A DNA stretch of 10,098 nucleotides, taken from contig JALVDN010000215.1 of the NCBI GenBank assembly GCA_027008965.1, positions 1 to 10,098 of the forward strand, written 5' to 3'. Source of the DNA: Flavobacteriales bacterium. GTDB taxonomy: Bacteria; Bacteroidota; Bacteroidia; Flavobacteriales; Flavobacteriaceae. Shown piece by piece: positions 1 through 7,605 of this stretch. Position 1 is the first letter of the stretch, and every line of letters starts with the position of its first letter. The translations under genes were made by a program, and so were the position numbers. The notes under the pieces are model-generated. The model was not told where the DNA came from. It did no database searches and worked only from the letters and a program-made list of their open reading frames with translations.

Positions 1-1460
1 ATGCTTTTTATAAAGCGGCCCTAGAGAAAGGTTACAAGGAAGAATGGTTGGAAAAGGCGGGATTGATCATCCGAAAAAATAACCGCGTGATAGACCGTTT
101 TTTCGGACGTGTTATCTTTCCTATTCATCAATTGAGCGGCCGGGTGATTGCTTTTGCCGGCAGGATTTTGGACAACAGCAAAAAAGCGGCCAAATATATC
201 AATTCGCCCGAAACGGAAGTTTATCACAAAAGCAAGGTTTTATATGGGTTATACCAAGCCAAGCAAGCTATTTCCAGGGAAAATATTTGCTATTTGACCG
301 AAGGATATACGGATGTGATGTCGTTTCATCAGGCGGGCATTGAAAATACGGTAGCTAGTGCGGGTACTTCACTCACCCATGACCAAATCAGATTGATCAA
401 GCGTTTTACCCCCAATGTGGTTTTGGTTTTTGACGGTGATCCGGCCGGTATCAGAGCGGCTATGCGCGGAGTGGATATGATTTTGGAAAATGATATGAAC
501 GTGGAGGTTGTGGTTCTTCCCGAAGGTGAAGACCCCGATAGTTTTGCTAAAAAAACACCTACGGAGGAATTGATTGCTTATTTGGATAGCAACAAACAGG
601 ATTTTATCAAGTTCAAAACCGATTTCTTACTGGGAGAAGAAACGGATCCCATCAAGGTTTTTGATTTGATTTCGGATGTGTTGGAAAGTATTGCCGGTAT
701 TCCCAACCAAATCAAACGGGAATTGTATATCCGCGAAGTGGCACAAATGACCGGAACAGCTGAAAAAACGTTATATGCTGAATTAACCAAGGTATTACGC
801 AGAAAGTACAGAAGAAAATACACCGATATCCGGAGTGAATTGCCCGAAATGAAAGTGGAGCCTTCCGAACCTCAACTGCAACACACCGACCGCAGAAAAG
901 TTTTGGAAAGGGAGTTGATACGATTGCTTTTGCTTTATGGCAACGAAACCGTTCCTTTTAAAAGCTACCGCGTGAAAGATGTGATTGATAATGAATTGAT
1001 TATTGAAGAGGAAGAAACCGAGGAGCAAGTGGCCCGGAAAATTTTCCTTGAATTGCAAGAGGATGAAGTGGAATTTGCTACGCCCGAATACAGGGAAATT
1101 TTTTATAAAATTTGGGAACATTATAATAATGATGGTATCATAGACATACCCCGCCTGATGAACGAATTGGATGAAAATGCTTTGGAGGTTATTTCGGATA
1201 TCATGATGGAAGAAGAAAAGTATAAATTATCCGATTGGGAAAAACAACATATTTCATTACCCGATAAAATTCAGGTTTTGAGTGAGGCGGTGACGGATAC
1301 TATTTACAATTTGCGGTATTTATTAGTAGAAGATTTAATTGACAAGGAATTAGAAGAAGCTAAAGAAAAAAAGGAAGTCAAGCAGGATTTTTGGGAAAAT
1401 ATCAAATTATATTTTAATTTGAGAAAATTGTTAGCACAATATTTGCAACGTGTTGTATGA
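1..1460 (+). CDS. dnaG: DNA primase DnaG, 5'-truncated by the window edge
   Basis: DnaG synthesises the RNA primers for lagging-strand replication and works with the DnaB helicase. The reading frame is open from base 3, so the TTG at base 48 is an internal Leu codon and the true start lies outside the window. The N-terminal zinc-binding domain and the first part of the catalytic core are missing. What remains begins in the core (RVIFPIHQLSGRVIAFAGR). The TOPRIM fold follows: its catalytic Glu is in EGYTDV (codon 300-302) and its metal-binding DxD is in FDGDPAG (from base 432), with GTSLT between them. Both key acidic motifs are intact. After about base 640 the sequence becomes helical and acidic, as expected for the variable linker and the C-terminal helicase-binding domain. 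The stop is TGA at 1458-1460, and the next gene starts 15 bases later on the same strand. The identification is firm; only the extent of the missing N-terminus is unknown. Confidence 0.96.
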   Translation, partial: AFYKAALEKGYKEEWLEKAGLIIRKNNRVIDRFFGRVIFPIHQLSGRVIAFAGRILDNSKKAAKYINSPETEVYHKSKVLYGLYQAKQAISRENICYLTEGYTDVMSFHQAGIENTVASAGTSLTHDQIRLIKRFTPNVVLVFDGDPAGIRAAMRGVDMILENDMNVEVVVLPEGEDPDSFAKKTPTEELIAYLDSNKQDFIKFKTDFLLGEETDPIKVFDLISDVLESIAGIPNQIKRELYIREVAQMTGTAEKTLYAELTKVLRRKYRRKYTDIRSELPEMKVEPSEPQLQHTDRRKVLERELIRLLLLYGNETVPFKSYRVKDVIDNELIIEEEETEEQVARKIFLELQEDEVEFATPEYREIFYKIWEHYNNDGIIDIPRLMNELDENALEVISDIMMEEEKYKLSDWEKQHISLPDKIQVLSEAVTDTIYNLRYLLVEDLIDKELEEAKEKKEVKQDFWENIKLYFNLRKLLAQYLQRVV

Positions 1461-1475
1461 TATAACAAAAGCTTT

Positions 1476-3677
1476 ATGAAAAAATGTCTTGTTGTCATCA
1501 TTTTTTTTCTGTTTTTTTCCGGTTTATTTGCCCAGCAAGATAGCTTGCGGGTAGGCCTGGTTTTAAGTGGTGGAGGCGCCAAAGGAATTGCCCATATTGC
1601 TTTTTTAAAAGTGATGGAAAAAACAGGACTGAACCCTTATGCTTTGACCGGGACAAGCATGGGCGCCATTGTGGGTGCTTATTATTTGGCCGGTTATTCG
1701 GCAGATGAAATTTTGGAAAAAATAAAAAATATTGACCAAGACAAGTTGATGACCGATGCGGTGGACAGACGATATCTTCCGCTTCGCATCAAAAAAAGAG
1801 GAAGGGATAAATTTTTCTATTTACCGGTGGATACCAAGACTTGGAAAATTCATCTTCCCAGCGGACTGACTAATTATCAAATATTTTATAACAAGCTTTT
1901 CAAGGACTTGTTCAACATTCAATATATTTCGGATAGTTTGGAATTGGGAATTCCCTTTACTTTTGTTGCCACCGATTTGGTGACAGGTCAACAGGTTCAT
2001 TTCAGTAAAGGAAGTATTCCTTTGGCGGTCGTTTCAAGCAGTGCTTTTCCGTCTATAGTTTCACCAATTAAAATCAAGGGGACACTTCTTACGGATGGAG
2101 GCGTTTTGAATAATTATCCGCTTTATGAGGTGTATAAGTTGGGTGCCAATTATAGCATAGGAATAGATGTTCAAGATATTTTGTATACCCAAAAACAAAT
2201 AAAAGATATTCCTTCCATTTTTTCACAAATAATGAGTTTTTACATTTACGGGGAAATGCCATCCAAAATCAAACACACCGATTTGTACATCCAAATGCCA
2301 ACGGCGGGAATAGGAGTTATGGATTTTCAATTGGCGGACTCTATTTATATAAAATCCCTGAAAAAGTCACTTCAATTTGAAGATACTTTAATAAAATTGA
2401 CTCTTCACTCTTCAAAAAACAGACAGAGAAAATCCAGAGGAAAAAACCCTGATTCTCTTTATTTTAAATCCATACAAATAGAATCCGATCAATTTATTGA
2501 CAAAGAATTCATAAGTTGGAAAAGCGGAATTGAAGAAAAGAAAAAAATCGGGTTTAATCAATTTATGGATGGAATAAATTATCTCTATGGAACAGGAGAT
2601 TACAAGCATATTTATTATTGGATCAAACCCGGGGATACCTTAGTGATGAATATTCAAAAGGATACGGTTTCATTGCGTGTTAAAACGGCCGCTCATTACA
2701 ATTCATTGTACAAAATAAACATTTTGACCGGCTTTATTTATAAAAGATCAGGAGGCCGGAGCGTGTTGGATGCCGAGTTGATTCTGGGAGATCCCATACG
2801 TTATAATTTGGATTTGGTTCGTGATAACGGATACCATTTCGGGGTGGGATTCCATTCGTCTTTACACAAATTTGGAAGAGATGTCAGCTATTCCACTTTT
2901 TTCCCGCAAATACAAAACCCGTCATTTAATAATATGAATATAAAATTCAGCCAATGGACTAATAAAGTTTACCTGCAAACTACATTATCTACCAATTTAC
3001 ATATCCAACTCGGTATGGAACATAAGTACTATGAAGTTTATACCAATATTTTTTCAAATAATAATAATGACCTTCTATTCTATTTCACAAAAGATCATTT
3101 TTTAGGCTCGTTTCTTGAATTTTATTATGATGATTTGGATGATTATTATTTCCCTGAACACGGAGTGGCCATAGATTTTTCAATTGATCATTTTTACAAA
3201 ATGATCCCAAATTATTTAAACCAAACATCTTTTGATCAAGTTCATTTCAAAATAATAGGCTACCGGAGGCATAATAAGTCCATATCTTCTTCTTATTCAT
3301 TAGAGACGGGTTTTGTGACCGGCCAAACTATTTCCGATGCTTTCTACAGGTATATTGGTGGCGATGAACAGGATATTAATTTTATTCAACTTACACCGTT
3401 TTATTCGCGTAAATATTTAAATTTCAGAACTCCATCATATCTGCTTTTTGATCCCAGAATCAATATCAGATTTAAAAAATATCATTATTTGGAGTTGGGA
3501 ACGCAAGCAATTATTTATGAGACTGGCGATGTGCGGTTGAAAGAATTTTCGTTCCTCTATAATGTTTATTTACGATATGGAATCAAAACTTTTTTTGGTC
3601 CTGTTTTTGTAACATCAGGTTGGGAACCCCAAACCGATAAATTTCAAGTTCATCTGAGTTTGGGTTATAAATTTTAA
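1476..3677 (+). CDS. Secreted patatin-like phospholipase with C-terminal outer-membrane beta-barrel
   Basis: This 733-residue protein starts with a signal peptide (residues 1-20, ending LFAQ). A patatin domain follows at about 25-235 with the complete Ser-Asp dyad machinery: the glycine-rich oxyanion loop GGGAKG (32-37), nucleophile Ser61 in GTSMG, and Asp207 in DGG. Residues 310-325 are a basic, probably flexible linker (HSSKNRQRKSRGK). Residues of about 328-402 (SLYFKSIQIES... to VSLRVKT) look like one POTRA-type domain. From about 405 to the end the sequence alternates polar and aromatic residues like a BamA/Omp85-type barrel, and it ends in LSLGYKF, a typical outer-membrane beta-signal with terminal Phe. 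The order matches type Vd (PlpD/FplA-like) proteins, in which a lipid hydrolase is attached to its own barrel. Lipase or phospholipase A activity is inferred from the family; the substrate is unknown. The ATG at 1476 is chosen because it gives a clean signal peptide. No Shine-Dalgarno is visible, which is normal for Bacteroidota. Confidence 0.9.
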   Translation: MKKCLVVIIFFLFFSGLFAQQDSLRVGLVLSGGGAKGIAHIAFLKVMEKTGLNPYALTGTSMGAIVGAYYLAGYSADEILEKIKNIDQDKLMTDAVDRRYLPLRIKKRGRDKFFYLPVDTKTWKIHLPSGLTNYQIFYNKLFKDLFNIQYISDSLELGIPFTFVATDLVTGQQVHFSKGSIPLAVVSSSAFPSIVSPIKIKGTLLTDGGVLNNYPLYEVYKLGANYSIGIDVQDILYTQKQIKDIPSIFSQIMSFYIYGEMPSKIKHTDLYIQMPTAGIGVMDFQLADSIYIKSLKKSLQFEDTLIKLTLHSSKNRQRKSRGKNPDSLYFKSIQIESDQFIDKEFISWKSGIEEKKKIGFNQFMDGINYLYGTGDYKHIYYWIKPGDTLVMNIQKDTVSLRVKTAAHYNSLYKINILTGFIYKRSGGRSVLDAELILGDPIRYNLDLVRDNGYHFGVGFHSSLHKFGRDVSYSTFFPQIQNPSFNNMNIKFSQWTNKVYLQTTLSTNLHIQLGMEHKYYEVYTNIFSNNNNDLLFYFTKDHFLGSFLEFYYDDLDDYYFPEHGVAIDFSIDHFYKMIPNYLNQTSFDQVHFKIIGYRRHNKSISSSYSLETGFVTGQTISDAFYRYIGGDEQDINFIQLTPFYSRKYLNFRTPSYLLFDPRINIRFKKYHYLELGTQAIIYETGDVRLKEFSFLYNVYLRYGIKTFFGPVFVTSGWEPQTDKFQVHLSLGYKF

Positions 3678-3682
3678 TAAAG

Positions 3683-4450
3683 ATGAAAAAATTTTTATTT
3701 ATTATTACTTTTTTTTACTTGATTCAAATACAAGCTCAAGCCTACCAAAACGGTGAATTTTTAAAATACAGAATACACTACGGCTGGATTAATGCCGGTG
3801 AAGCGACATTAAAATTAGAAGAAAAATATATGTCGGGGAAAAAAATGTATCATGCTGTCGGAAAAGGACGAACCACTTCCCTGGCCGCTTGGGTTATCAA
3901 AGTGAATGACTTATACGAAACATATTTTGACGAACACAACCGTCCTTTCAGGTTTATCAGAAATATACATGAAGGAAATTATAAGAAAAACGTGGAGTTT
4001 ATTTTCAATCATGATAATCATACTTTGCAAGTGATTGATAAACTCACTAATAAAGTCAGGCAATTTAAAGTGCAACCCGGCATCCAAGACATGCTTTCGG
4101 TGTATTATAAATTAAGAAATATTGATACGGACACATTGAAAGCTGGAGATTATATCACCGAAACTTTATTCTTTGATTACGATACGTTTAGATTTAAAAT
4201 GAAAATTTTGGGACGCCAAGTAATTAAAACCAAATTCGGATACATTAAAACATTGGTTTTACGTCCTTATGTAGAAGCCGAAAGGGTTTTTAAAGAGGAA
4301 GAAAGTCTGACGGTTTGGGTGACGGATGATAAGAATAAAATCCCTGTCAGGATTCAGGCCAAATTATTGGTGGGTTCTATCAAAGCCGACTTGGTAGAAT
4401 TCCGGAATATAAAATATCCACTCTATTTTTCCAAGTCACGCCATTTTTGA
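3683..4450 (+). CDS. DUF3108 family secreted protein
   Basis: This 255-residue protein has a signal peptide at residues 1 to about 18-20 (MKKFLFIITFFYLIQIQAQA). The mature part opens with GEFLKYRIHYGWINAGEATLKLE, the pattern typical of DUF3108, and keeps that family's beta-rich layout: a region around KNVEFIFNHDNHTLQVIDK, then LSVYYKLRNIDTDTLKAGD, and near the end LTVWVTDDKNKIPVRIQAKLLVGSIKADL. These parts suggest a periplasmic or envelope-associated beta-sheet protein. The biochemical role of DUF3108 is not established, so none is assigned. The gene starts only 5 bases after the patatin/barrel gene and is very probably co-transcribed with it, which hints at a shared envelope role. Its last 28 bases overlap the end of the convergent rlmB gene, and no terminator hairpin is visible after its TGA stop. 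Confidence 0.85.
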   Translation: MKKFLFIITFFYLIQIQAQAYQNGEFLKYRIHYGWINAGEATLKLEEKYMSGKKMYHAVGKGRTTSLAAWVIKVNDLYETYFDEHNRPFRFIRNIHEGNYKKNVEFIFNHDNHTLQVIDKLTNKVRQFKVQPGIQDMLSVYYKLRNIDTDTLKAGDYITETLFFDYDTFRFKMKILGRQVIKTKFGYIKTLVLRPYVEAERVFKEEESLTVWVTDDKNKIPVRIQAKLLVGSIKADLVEFRNIKYPLYFSKSRHF

Positions 4451-5160
4451 CGATGATATTCATAGCAGAAAATAGCCGCGGCAACGGAAACATTCAATGA
4501 ATCGATTTTGGGATTGATGTTGATTTTCAGTAGTGTATCGGCCCTTTTGAGCAATGAAGGAGATATGCCTTTGTTTTCGTTTCCCATCAAAAAAGCCACA
4601 GGTTTATTGAAATGATAGGTTTCCAAATTTTTTGGGGCTTTTTCGGTGGCCGCAATAATCTCCACATCATACGATTTTAACAAATATATGGCATCAGCCA
4701 AATGATTTACACGTGCTACCGGGATTTCAAATACACCTCCGGCTGAAGTTTTTACAGTTTCTTCCGTGATGGATGCCGAATGATGTGCCGGCAAAATAAT
4801 TCCCGAAGCATTGAAGGCCACCGCCGACCTGAAAATAGCGCCCAAATTTCTGGTGTCAGTGATGCCGTCAAGCATGATAAAATAAGGATATTCACTACCT
4901 TGAAAGGCCCGGGTAATCATTTCATCGATGTCAATGAACCGAATGGGAGAAACAATGGCCACAACGCCTTGATGCGCTCCTTTGTATAAAGAAGATAGTT
5001 TCGGGGCAGGAACAAAACTGACGGGGATTGATTTTTGGTTTGCTTGATAAATAATGCGATTGAGCGACTGTGAGGGTTTATTCAGAACAAAAATTTTTTC
5101 AATTTCCAGATTTTTTTCCAAAGCTTTTTCAACGGAATGAATACCGGCAATTTTCATCAT
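4423..5160 (-). CDS. rlmB: 23S rRNA (guanosine-2'-O-)-methyltransferase RlmB, SpoU/TrmH family
   Basis: This 245-residue protein belongs to the SpoU/TrmH (SPOUT) family, which uses S-adenosylmethionine to methylate ribose 2'-OH groups. RlmB modifies G2251 (E. coli numbering) in the peptidyl-transferase P-loop of 23S rRNA. The N-terminal substrate-binding domain (IAGIHSVEKALE, residues 4-15) leads to GAHQGVVA (61-68), a typical RlmB junction. All three SpoU motifs are present: motif 1 LDGITDTRNLGAIFRSA (97-113, Asn105 and Arg111), motif 2 FLMGNENKGIS (190-200, Glu195), and motif 3 INPKIDSLNVSVAAAI (215-230), which form the knotted SAM site. The length is normal. The protein begins MMK, so the start could be either of two adjacent ATG codons. 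A hairpin with a U-rich tail lies just 12 bases upstream of the start. The exact target nucleotide is inferred from the family; a closely related TrmH-type substrate cannot be excluded. Confidence 0.9.
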   Translation of the reverse strand: MMKIAGIHSVEKALEKNLEIEKIFVLNKPSQSLNRIIYQANQKSIPVSFVPAPKLSSLYKGAHQGVVAIVSPIRFIDIDEMITRAFQGSEYPYFIMLDGITDTRNLGAIFRSAVAFNASGIILPAHHSASITEETVKTSAGGVFEIPVARVNHLADAIYLLKSYDVEIIAATEKAPKNLETYHFNKPVAFLMGNENKGISPSLLKRADTLLKININPKIDSLNVSVAAAIFCYEYHRQKWRDLEK

Positions 5161-5199
5161 GAAAAATACAAACCCCCGACGGCAAGGACGTCGGGGGGG
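5161..5199 (-). terminator. GC-rich hairpin with U-rich tail between the small secreted protein gene and rlmB
   Basis: Bases 5173-5181 (CCCCCGACG) pair perfectly with 5189-5197 (CGTCGGGGG) around a 7-base loop. Read on the minus strand, the stem is followed at once by TTTGTATTTTTC (5172-5161), as in a Rho-independent terminator. It lies 18 bases past the stop codon of the upstream gene, so it most simply ends that transcript. The tail runs straight into the rlmB start codon at 5160, so the same element may attenuate rlmB. The plus strand has no T-run after the stem, which fits action on the minus strand only. Confidence 0.75.
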
Positions 5200-5217
5200 A
5201 GCTTAATGATTATGAAT

Positions 5218-5583
5218 TTATAAAACTTTTGCTTCTTTCAATCTTTCCAAATTCTCTTTCCCAACCAAATCACCAAGCGCCTCTTGAAATCTGGTTGCTC
5301 TCATTGCATGAGGTTTGACCATTTCAATAACTTCGTCCAAGGTTTTTCCGGAGGTTAAACCTTTTTGTTGAAATAATATAATATGTTTTTCTATGCTTTT
5401 TGCATAGTGATAGGACCCCTTTTGAATTTTCTCAAGGACATTGCTATCGGAAATGTTAAGAACCGTTATAATTTTTTCGGTCAATTGATCCGAATATTTT
5501 TCAGGATCAAAACTTTTGGCCAAATCTTGTGCTTGAATATTGAAGCTAACGGCAAGCAGTAGAAGGAAAAATAACTTTTTCAT
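5218..5583 (-). CDS. Small secreted helical protein of unknown function
   Basis: This 121-residue protein has a clear signal peptide (MKKLFFLLLLAVSFNIQAQ, cleavage near residue 18-19). The mature part of about 102 residues is charged, predicted largely helical, and has no cysteine. I do not recognise the family. Its layout, with an LTEKIITVLNISDSN segment followed by a YHYAKSIEKH helix and a late FQEALGDLVGKENLERLKE helix, loosely resembles small periplasmic Spy/LTxxQ-like helical proteins, but the defining LTxxQ repeat is not preserved, so this is only a suggestion. The gene lies 59 bases downstream of ccoH on the same strand and is followed by a strong terminator-like hairpin. It may therefore be the last gene of the cbb3 transcript or have its own promoter. 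The signal peptide and the terminator make it a credible real gene. Confidence 0.8.
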   Translation of the reverse strand: MKKLFFLLLLAVSFNIQAQDLAKSFDPEKYSDQLTEKIITVLNISDSNVLEKIQKGSYHYAKSIEKHIILFQQKGLTSGKTLDEVIEMVKPHAMRATRFQEALGDLVGKENLERLKEAKVL

Positions 5584-5642
5584 TTTTGTTCATGTTTTAT
5601 TATAGCAATATTAAGAAAAAATACCGAATTGATAAAATCATA

Positions 5643-6116
5643 TTATTTATCCCAGAAAATTTTTTCTTCTTTCAAGTATTCAAAACTGTCCTTTTTCCAA
5701 TAAATTTGAATATTCCACCGGCCGAAAATTAAGGAATCGGCGGGGATAAGCAATTTTCCCGTACTATCTATTTTGAAATTCCAGGCATTATCCAAATTTT
5801 TATTGTCGGGCTTGTATAATGAAATCATTCCTGAAACTCCTTTATGTTTTTCAGGAAAAACAAACAAAACCCCTTCTTTTTTCAACTGCATTTTGACGGG
5901 AGTTTTCATGCTATCGGCATGGTGTATTTTCTCCAATTTTTGATTGAATTTCATTTCGTCCGCGATATAGTCTTCCGTAACCATTTCATTGGTTTCCAAC
6001 TCTTTGAATGAAAGATAGAAAACATAAAGAAAGGTGGTCATGAAAGTAATAAAAACCAATAGCAAAGCCCATCCCCAGTTCCATTGAAAATTTTTGATCC
6101 AATCAGGTAGTTTCAT
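5643..6116 (-). CDS. ccoH: CcoH/FixH family cbb3 oxidase assembly protein
   Basis: This 157-residue protein has one N-terminal membrane helix (about residues 14-36, NWGWALLLVFITFMTTFLYVF) and a periplasmic beta-rich domain. The C-terminal stretch GRWNIQIYWKKDSFEYLKEEKIFW matches the FixH pattern, in which a G-W-x-hydrophobic strand precedes a conserved Tyr. FixH/CcoH is a small membrane factor needed for assembly or stability of cbb3-type cytochrome c oxidase; its exact molecular action is not settled. The gene follows ccoG by 11 bases on the same strand, the usual ccoG-ccoH order, which strongly supports the call. The TauE/SafE-like membrane protein gene that often follows ccoH in Bacteroidota is not present; a small secreted protein gene stands there instead. 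Confidence 0.88.
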   Translation of the reverse strand: MKLPDWIKNFQWNWGWALLLVFITFMTTFLYVFYLSFKELETNEMVTEDYIADEMKFNQKLEKIHHADSMKTPVKMQLKKEGVLFVFPEKHKGVSGMISLYKPDNKNLDNAWNFKIDSTGKLLIPADSLIFGRWNIQIYWKKDSFEYLKEEKIFWDK

Positions 6117-6127
6117 ATGGTTTGTGT

Positions 6128-7543
6128 TTATTTGACCGGAGCAACAAAAATGGTTTTATAAGTGTCAAACAATTGACCGTCTTTTGAAAAAACACCGAAT
6201 TTGATTTCTCTTTTCCCTTTGAGTTTTTCTTTGGGAATATCAACCATCATATTGATTTTTTTCACCTCTTGTTGTCCGAGGTTTATATTTTTTTCTTCTC
6301 CGGAAAGGATAATTCGGGCTTGCAAATGTTCCGGTTCAACAATTTTAATTTGTAAATCTTCTCGGGGAATTCCGGCTTTGTTAATCAGGGTCACTTCATA
6401 AATATTTCTTATGTAACCGTCCGGTAGTGGGACATATACAATTCCGCGTTGCCTCATCACTTTTAGATCCACATCCGGACGTAAAATAAATAAAGTAGTA
6501 AGTGTTATCACCAGAGCAGATAAAATGACTGTATAAAATTTAACACGAGGTGTAAATATTTTCTTTGTTCCTTGTTCAATGCTCACTTGTGAGGCATAAC
6601 GTATTAAGCCTTTTGGTAAATTCACTGACTCCATGATTGCATCACATGCATCCATACAGGCCGTACAATTGATACATTCCATTTGTGTGCCGTTTCTAAT
6701 ATCAATTCCGGTAGGGCAAACGGCTACACATTGTTTACAATCAATACAATCACCCAAACCAAGCGTTTTTCTGTCTTGTCCTTTACGCATAGGACCTCTT
6801 TTCTCACCACGCTTATAATCGTACATCACCATGATGGTGTTTTCATCGGTCAAAACACCTTGAAGCCGGCCGTAAGGACAGACTATAATACAGACTTGCT
6901 CTCTGAACCAAGCATAAACAAAATAAAATACGTTTGTGAATGCAAAATAAATGGCTAAAACTTTAGGCTTGGCAAAAGGATTTTTCCAGAATTCCAGCAC
7001 ATAATCCGCACCGGCCACATAGGCCCACATTATACTTGTCAGTATGATGGAAACCAAATAAAAAATAACCCATTTGGAAACCTTTTTTCGGATTTTTTCC
7101 GCATTCCATGGCATTCGGTCCAATTTCATTTGTTTGGGCCGATCACCTTCAATGGCATATTCTATTTTTCTGAAAAGCATTTCCAAGAAAATCGTTTGCG
7201 GACATAGCCATCCACAGAAAATTCTTCCGTAAATAACCGTGAATAACACAATGAAAACAACGGTTGTAACACCGGCCAATGCCAACAGATAAAAGTCTTG
7301 CGGATAAAAGGGTTTACCGAATAAAATGAATTTTCGCTCCAGGATATCAATTAAAAAAAATTGCTGGCCATTGACTTTGATAAAGGGCCCTACGGCAAAA
7401 AGAGTCAGCAATATAATACTGAGAAGAGTTCTGTAGTTATAATATTTGCCTTTGGGTTTTTTGGGATAAATCCAGTTTCTTTTACCATCTTGTTTGATGG
7501 TACCTATACTATCCCTGAAACTTTCATTTTGTTGGTGACTCAT
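6128..7543 (-). CDS. ccoG: Cytochrome c oxidase accessory protein CcoG (FixG/RdxA), FeS polyferredoxin
   Basis: This 471-residue membrane FeS protein assists maturation of the cbb3 oxidase; in Rhodobacter, CcoG has been shown to reduce Cu(II) to Cu(I) for delivery to the CuB site. Membrane helices are visible at about 38-56, 84-106, 157-177, 195-212 and 335-354. The cysteine set is complete: Cys110 and Cys114 in FCGWLCPQT, Cys218 and Cys222 in QVCIIVCPYGR, and two [4Fe-4S] motifs, CxxCxxCxxxCP at 266-276 (followed by TGIDIRNGTQMEC) and CxxCxxCxxxC at 290-300. The last 110 residues form the periplasmic Ig-like FixG C-terminal domain. The length is normal. The ATG at 7543 is followed by the hydrophilic N-terminus usual for the family. 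The gene is 85 bases downstream of ccoP, behind a terminator-like hairpin, and 11 bases upstream of ccoH. Electron donor and copper role here are inferred from the family. Confidence 0.95.
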   Translation of the reverse strand: MSHQQNESFRDSIGTIKQDGKRNWIYPKKPKGKYYNYRTLLSIILLTLFAVGPFIKVNGQQFFLIDILERKFILFGKPFYPQDFYLLALAGVTTVVFIVLFTVIYGRIFCGWLCPQTIFLEMLFRKIEYAIEGDRPKQMKLDRMPWNAEKIRKKVSKWVIFYLVSIILTSIMWAYVAGADYVLEFWKNPFAKPKVLAIYFAFTNVFYFVYAWFREQVCIIVCPYGRLQGVLTDENTIMVMYDYKRGEKRGPMRKGQDRKTLGLGDCIDCKQCVAVCPTGIDIRNGTQMECINCTACMDACDAIMESVNLPKGLIRYASQVSIEQGTKKIFTPRVKFYTVILSALVITLTTLFILRPDVDLKVMRQRGIVYVPLPDGYIRNIYEVTLINKAGIPREDLQIKIVEPEHLQARIILSGEEKNINLGQQEVKKINMMVDIPKEKLKGKREIKFGVFSKDGQLFDTYKTIFVAPVK

Positions 7544-7562
7544 GATACAGTGTTTTGGTTTT

Positions 7563-7605
7563 AAAAAAGATACGGCAGTTTGAACAAATCAAACTGCCAT
7601 ATCCT
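7563..7605 (-). terminator. Intrinsic terminator-like hairpin between ccoP and ccoG
   Basis: Bases 7574-7582 (GGCAGTTTG) pair with 7590-7598 (CAAACTGCC) around a 7-base loop. An outer GATA/TATC stem (7569-7572 with 7600-7603) extends it. The single position between the two helices is a C-A mismatch in plus-strand RNA but a G-U wobble in minus-strand RNA, so the 14-bp stem is continuous only in the cco transcript. Six U residues (7568-7563) follow directly on the minus strand. It lies 23 bases past the ccoP stop and 25 bases before the ccoG start. This fits a terminator, probably leaky, after ccoNOQP. Confidence 0.82.

Noticed and set aside
48..50. TTG as start codon of dnaG.
   Set aside because: The frame is open upstream to base 3 with typical DnaG sequence (AALEKGYKEEW), so this is an internal Leu codon of a gene cut by the window edge.
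795..1121. Minus-strand open frame of 108 codons inside dnaG.
   Set aside because: It lies entirely within dnaG coding sequence, shows no domain or signal peptide, and is best explained as a shadow frame.
1501..1518. Runs of eight and seven T in the patatin gene signal-peptide region, as possible phase-variation tracts.
   Set aside because: The runs encode Phe residues expected in a hydrophobic signal-peptide core, a similar T-run occurs in the DUF3108 signal peptide, and the window is AT-rich. Nothing else points to phase variation.
5584..5642. Possible promoter for the small secreted protein gene: TATAAT on the minus strand at 5599-5604, and a TAttTTTt stretch resembling the Bacteroidota -7 box.
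   Set aside because: The TATAAT is only about 15 bases from the start codon, no matching -33 TTTG element at proper spacing is visible, and AT-rich spacers give such matches by chance.
6633..6958. Open frames on the plus strand inside ccoG.
   Set aside because: They are antisense shadows of a highly conserved gene, with no recognisable protein features and cysteine/proline patterns that mirror the ccoG codons.
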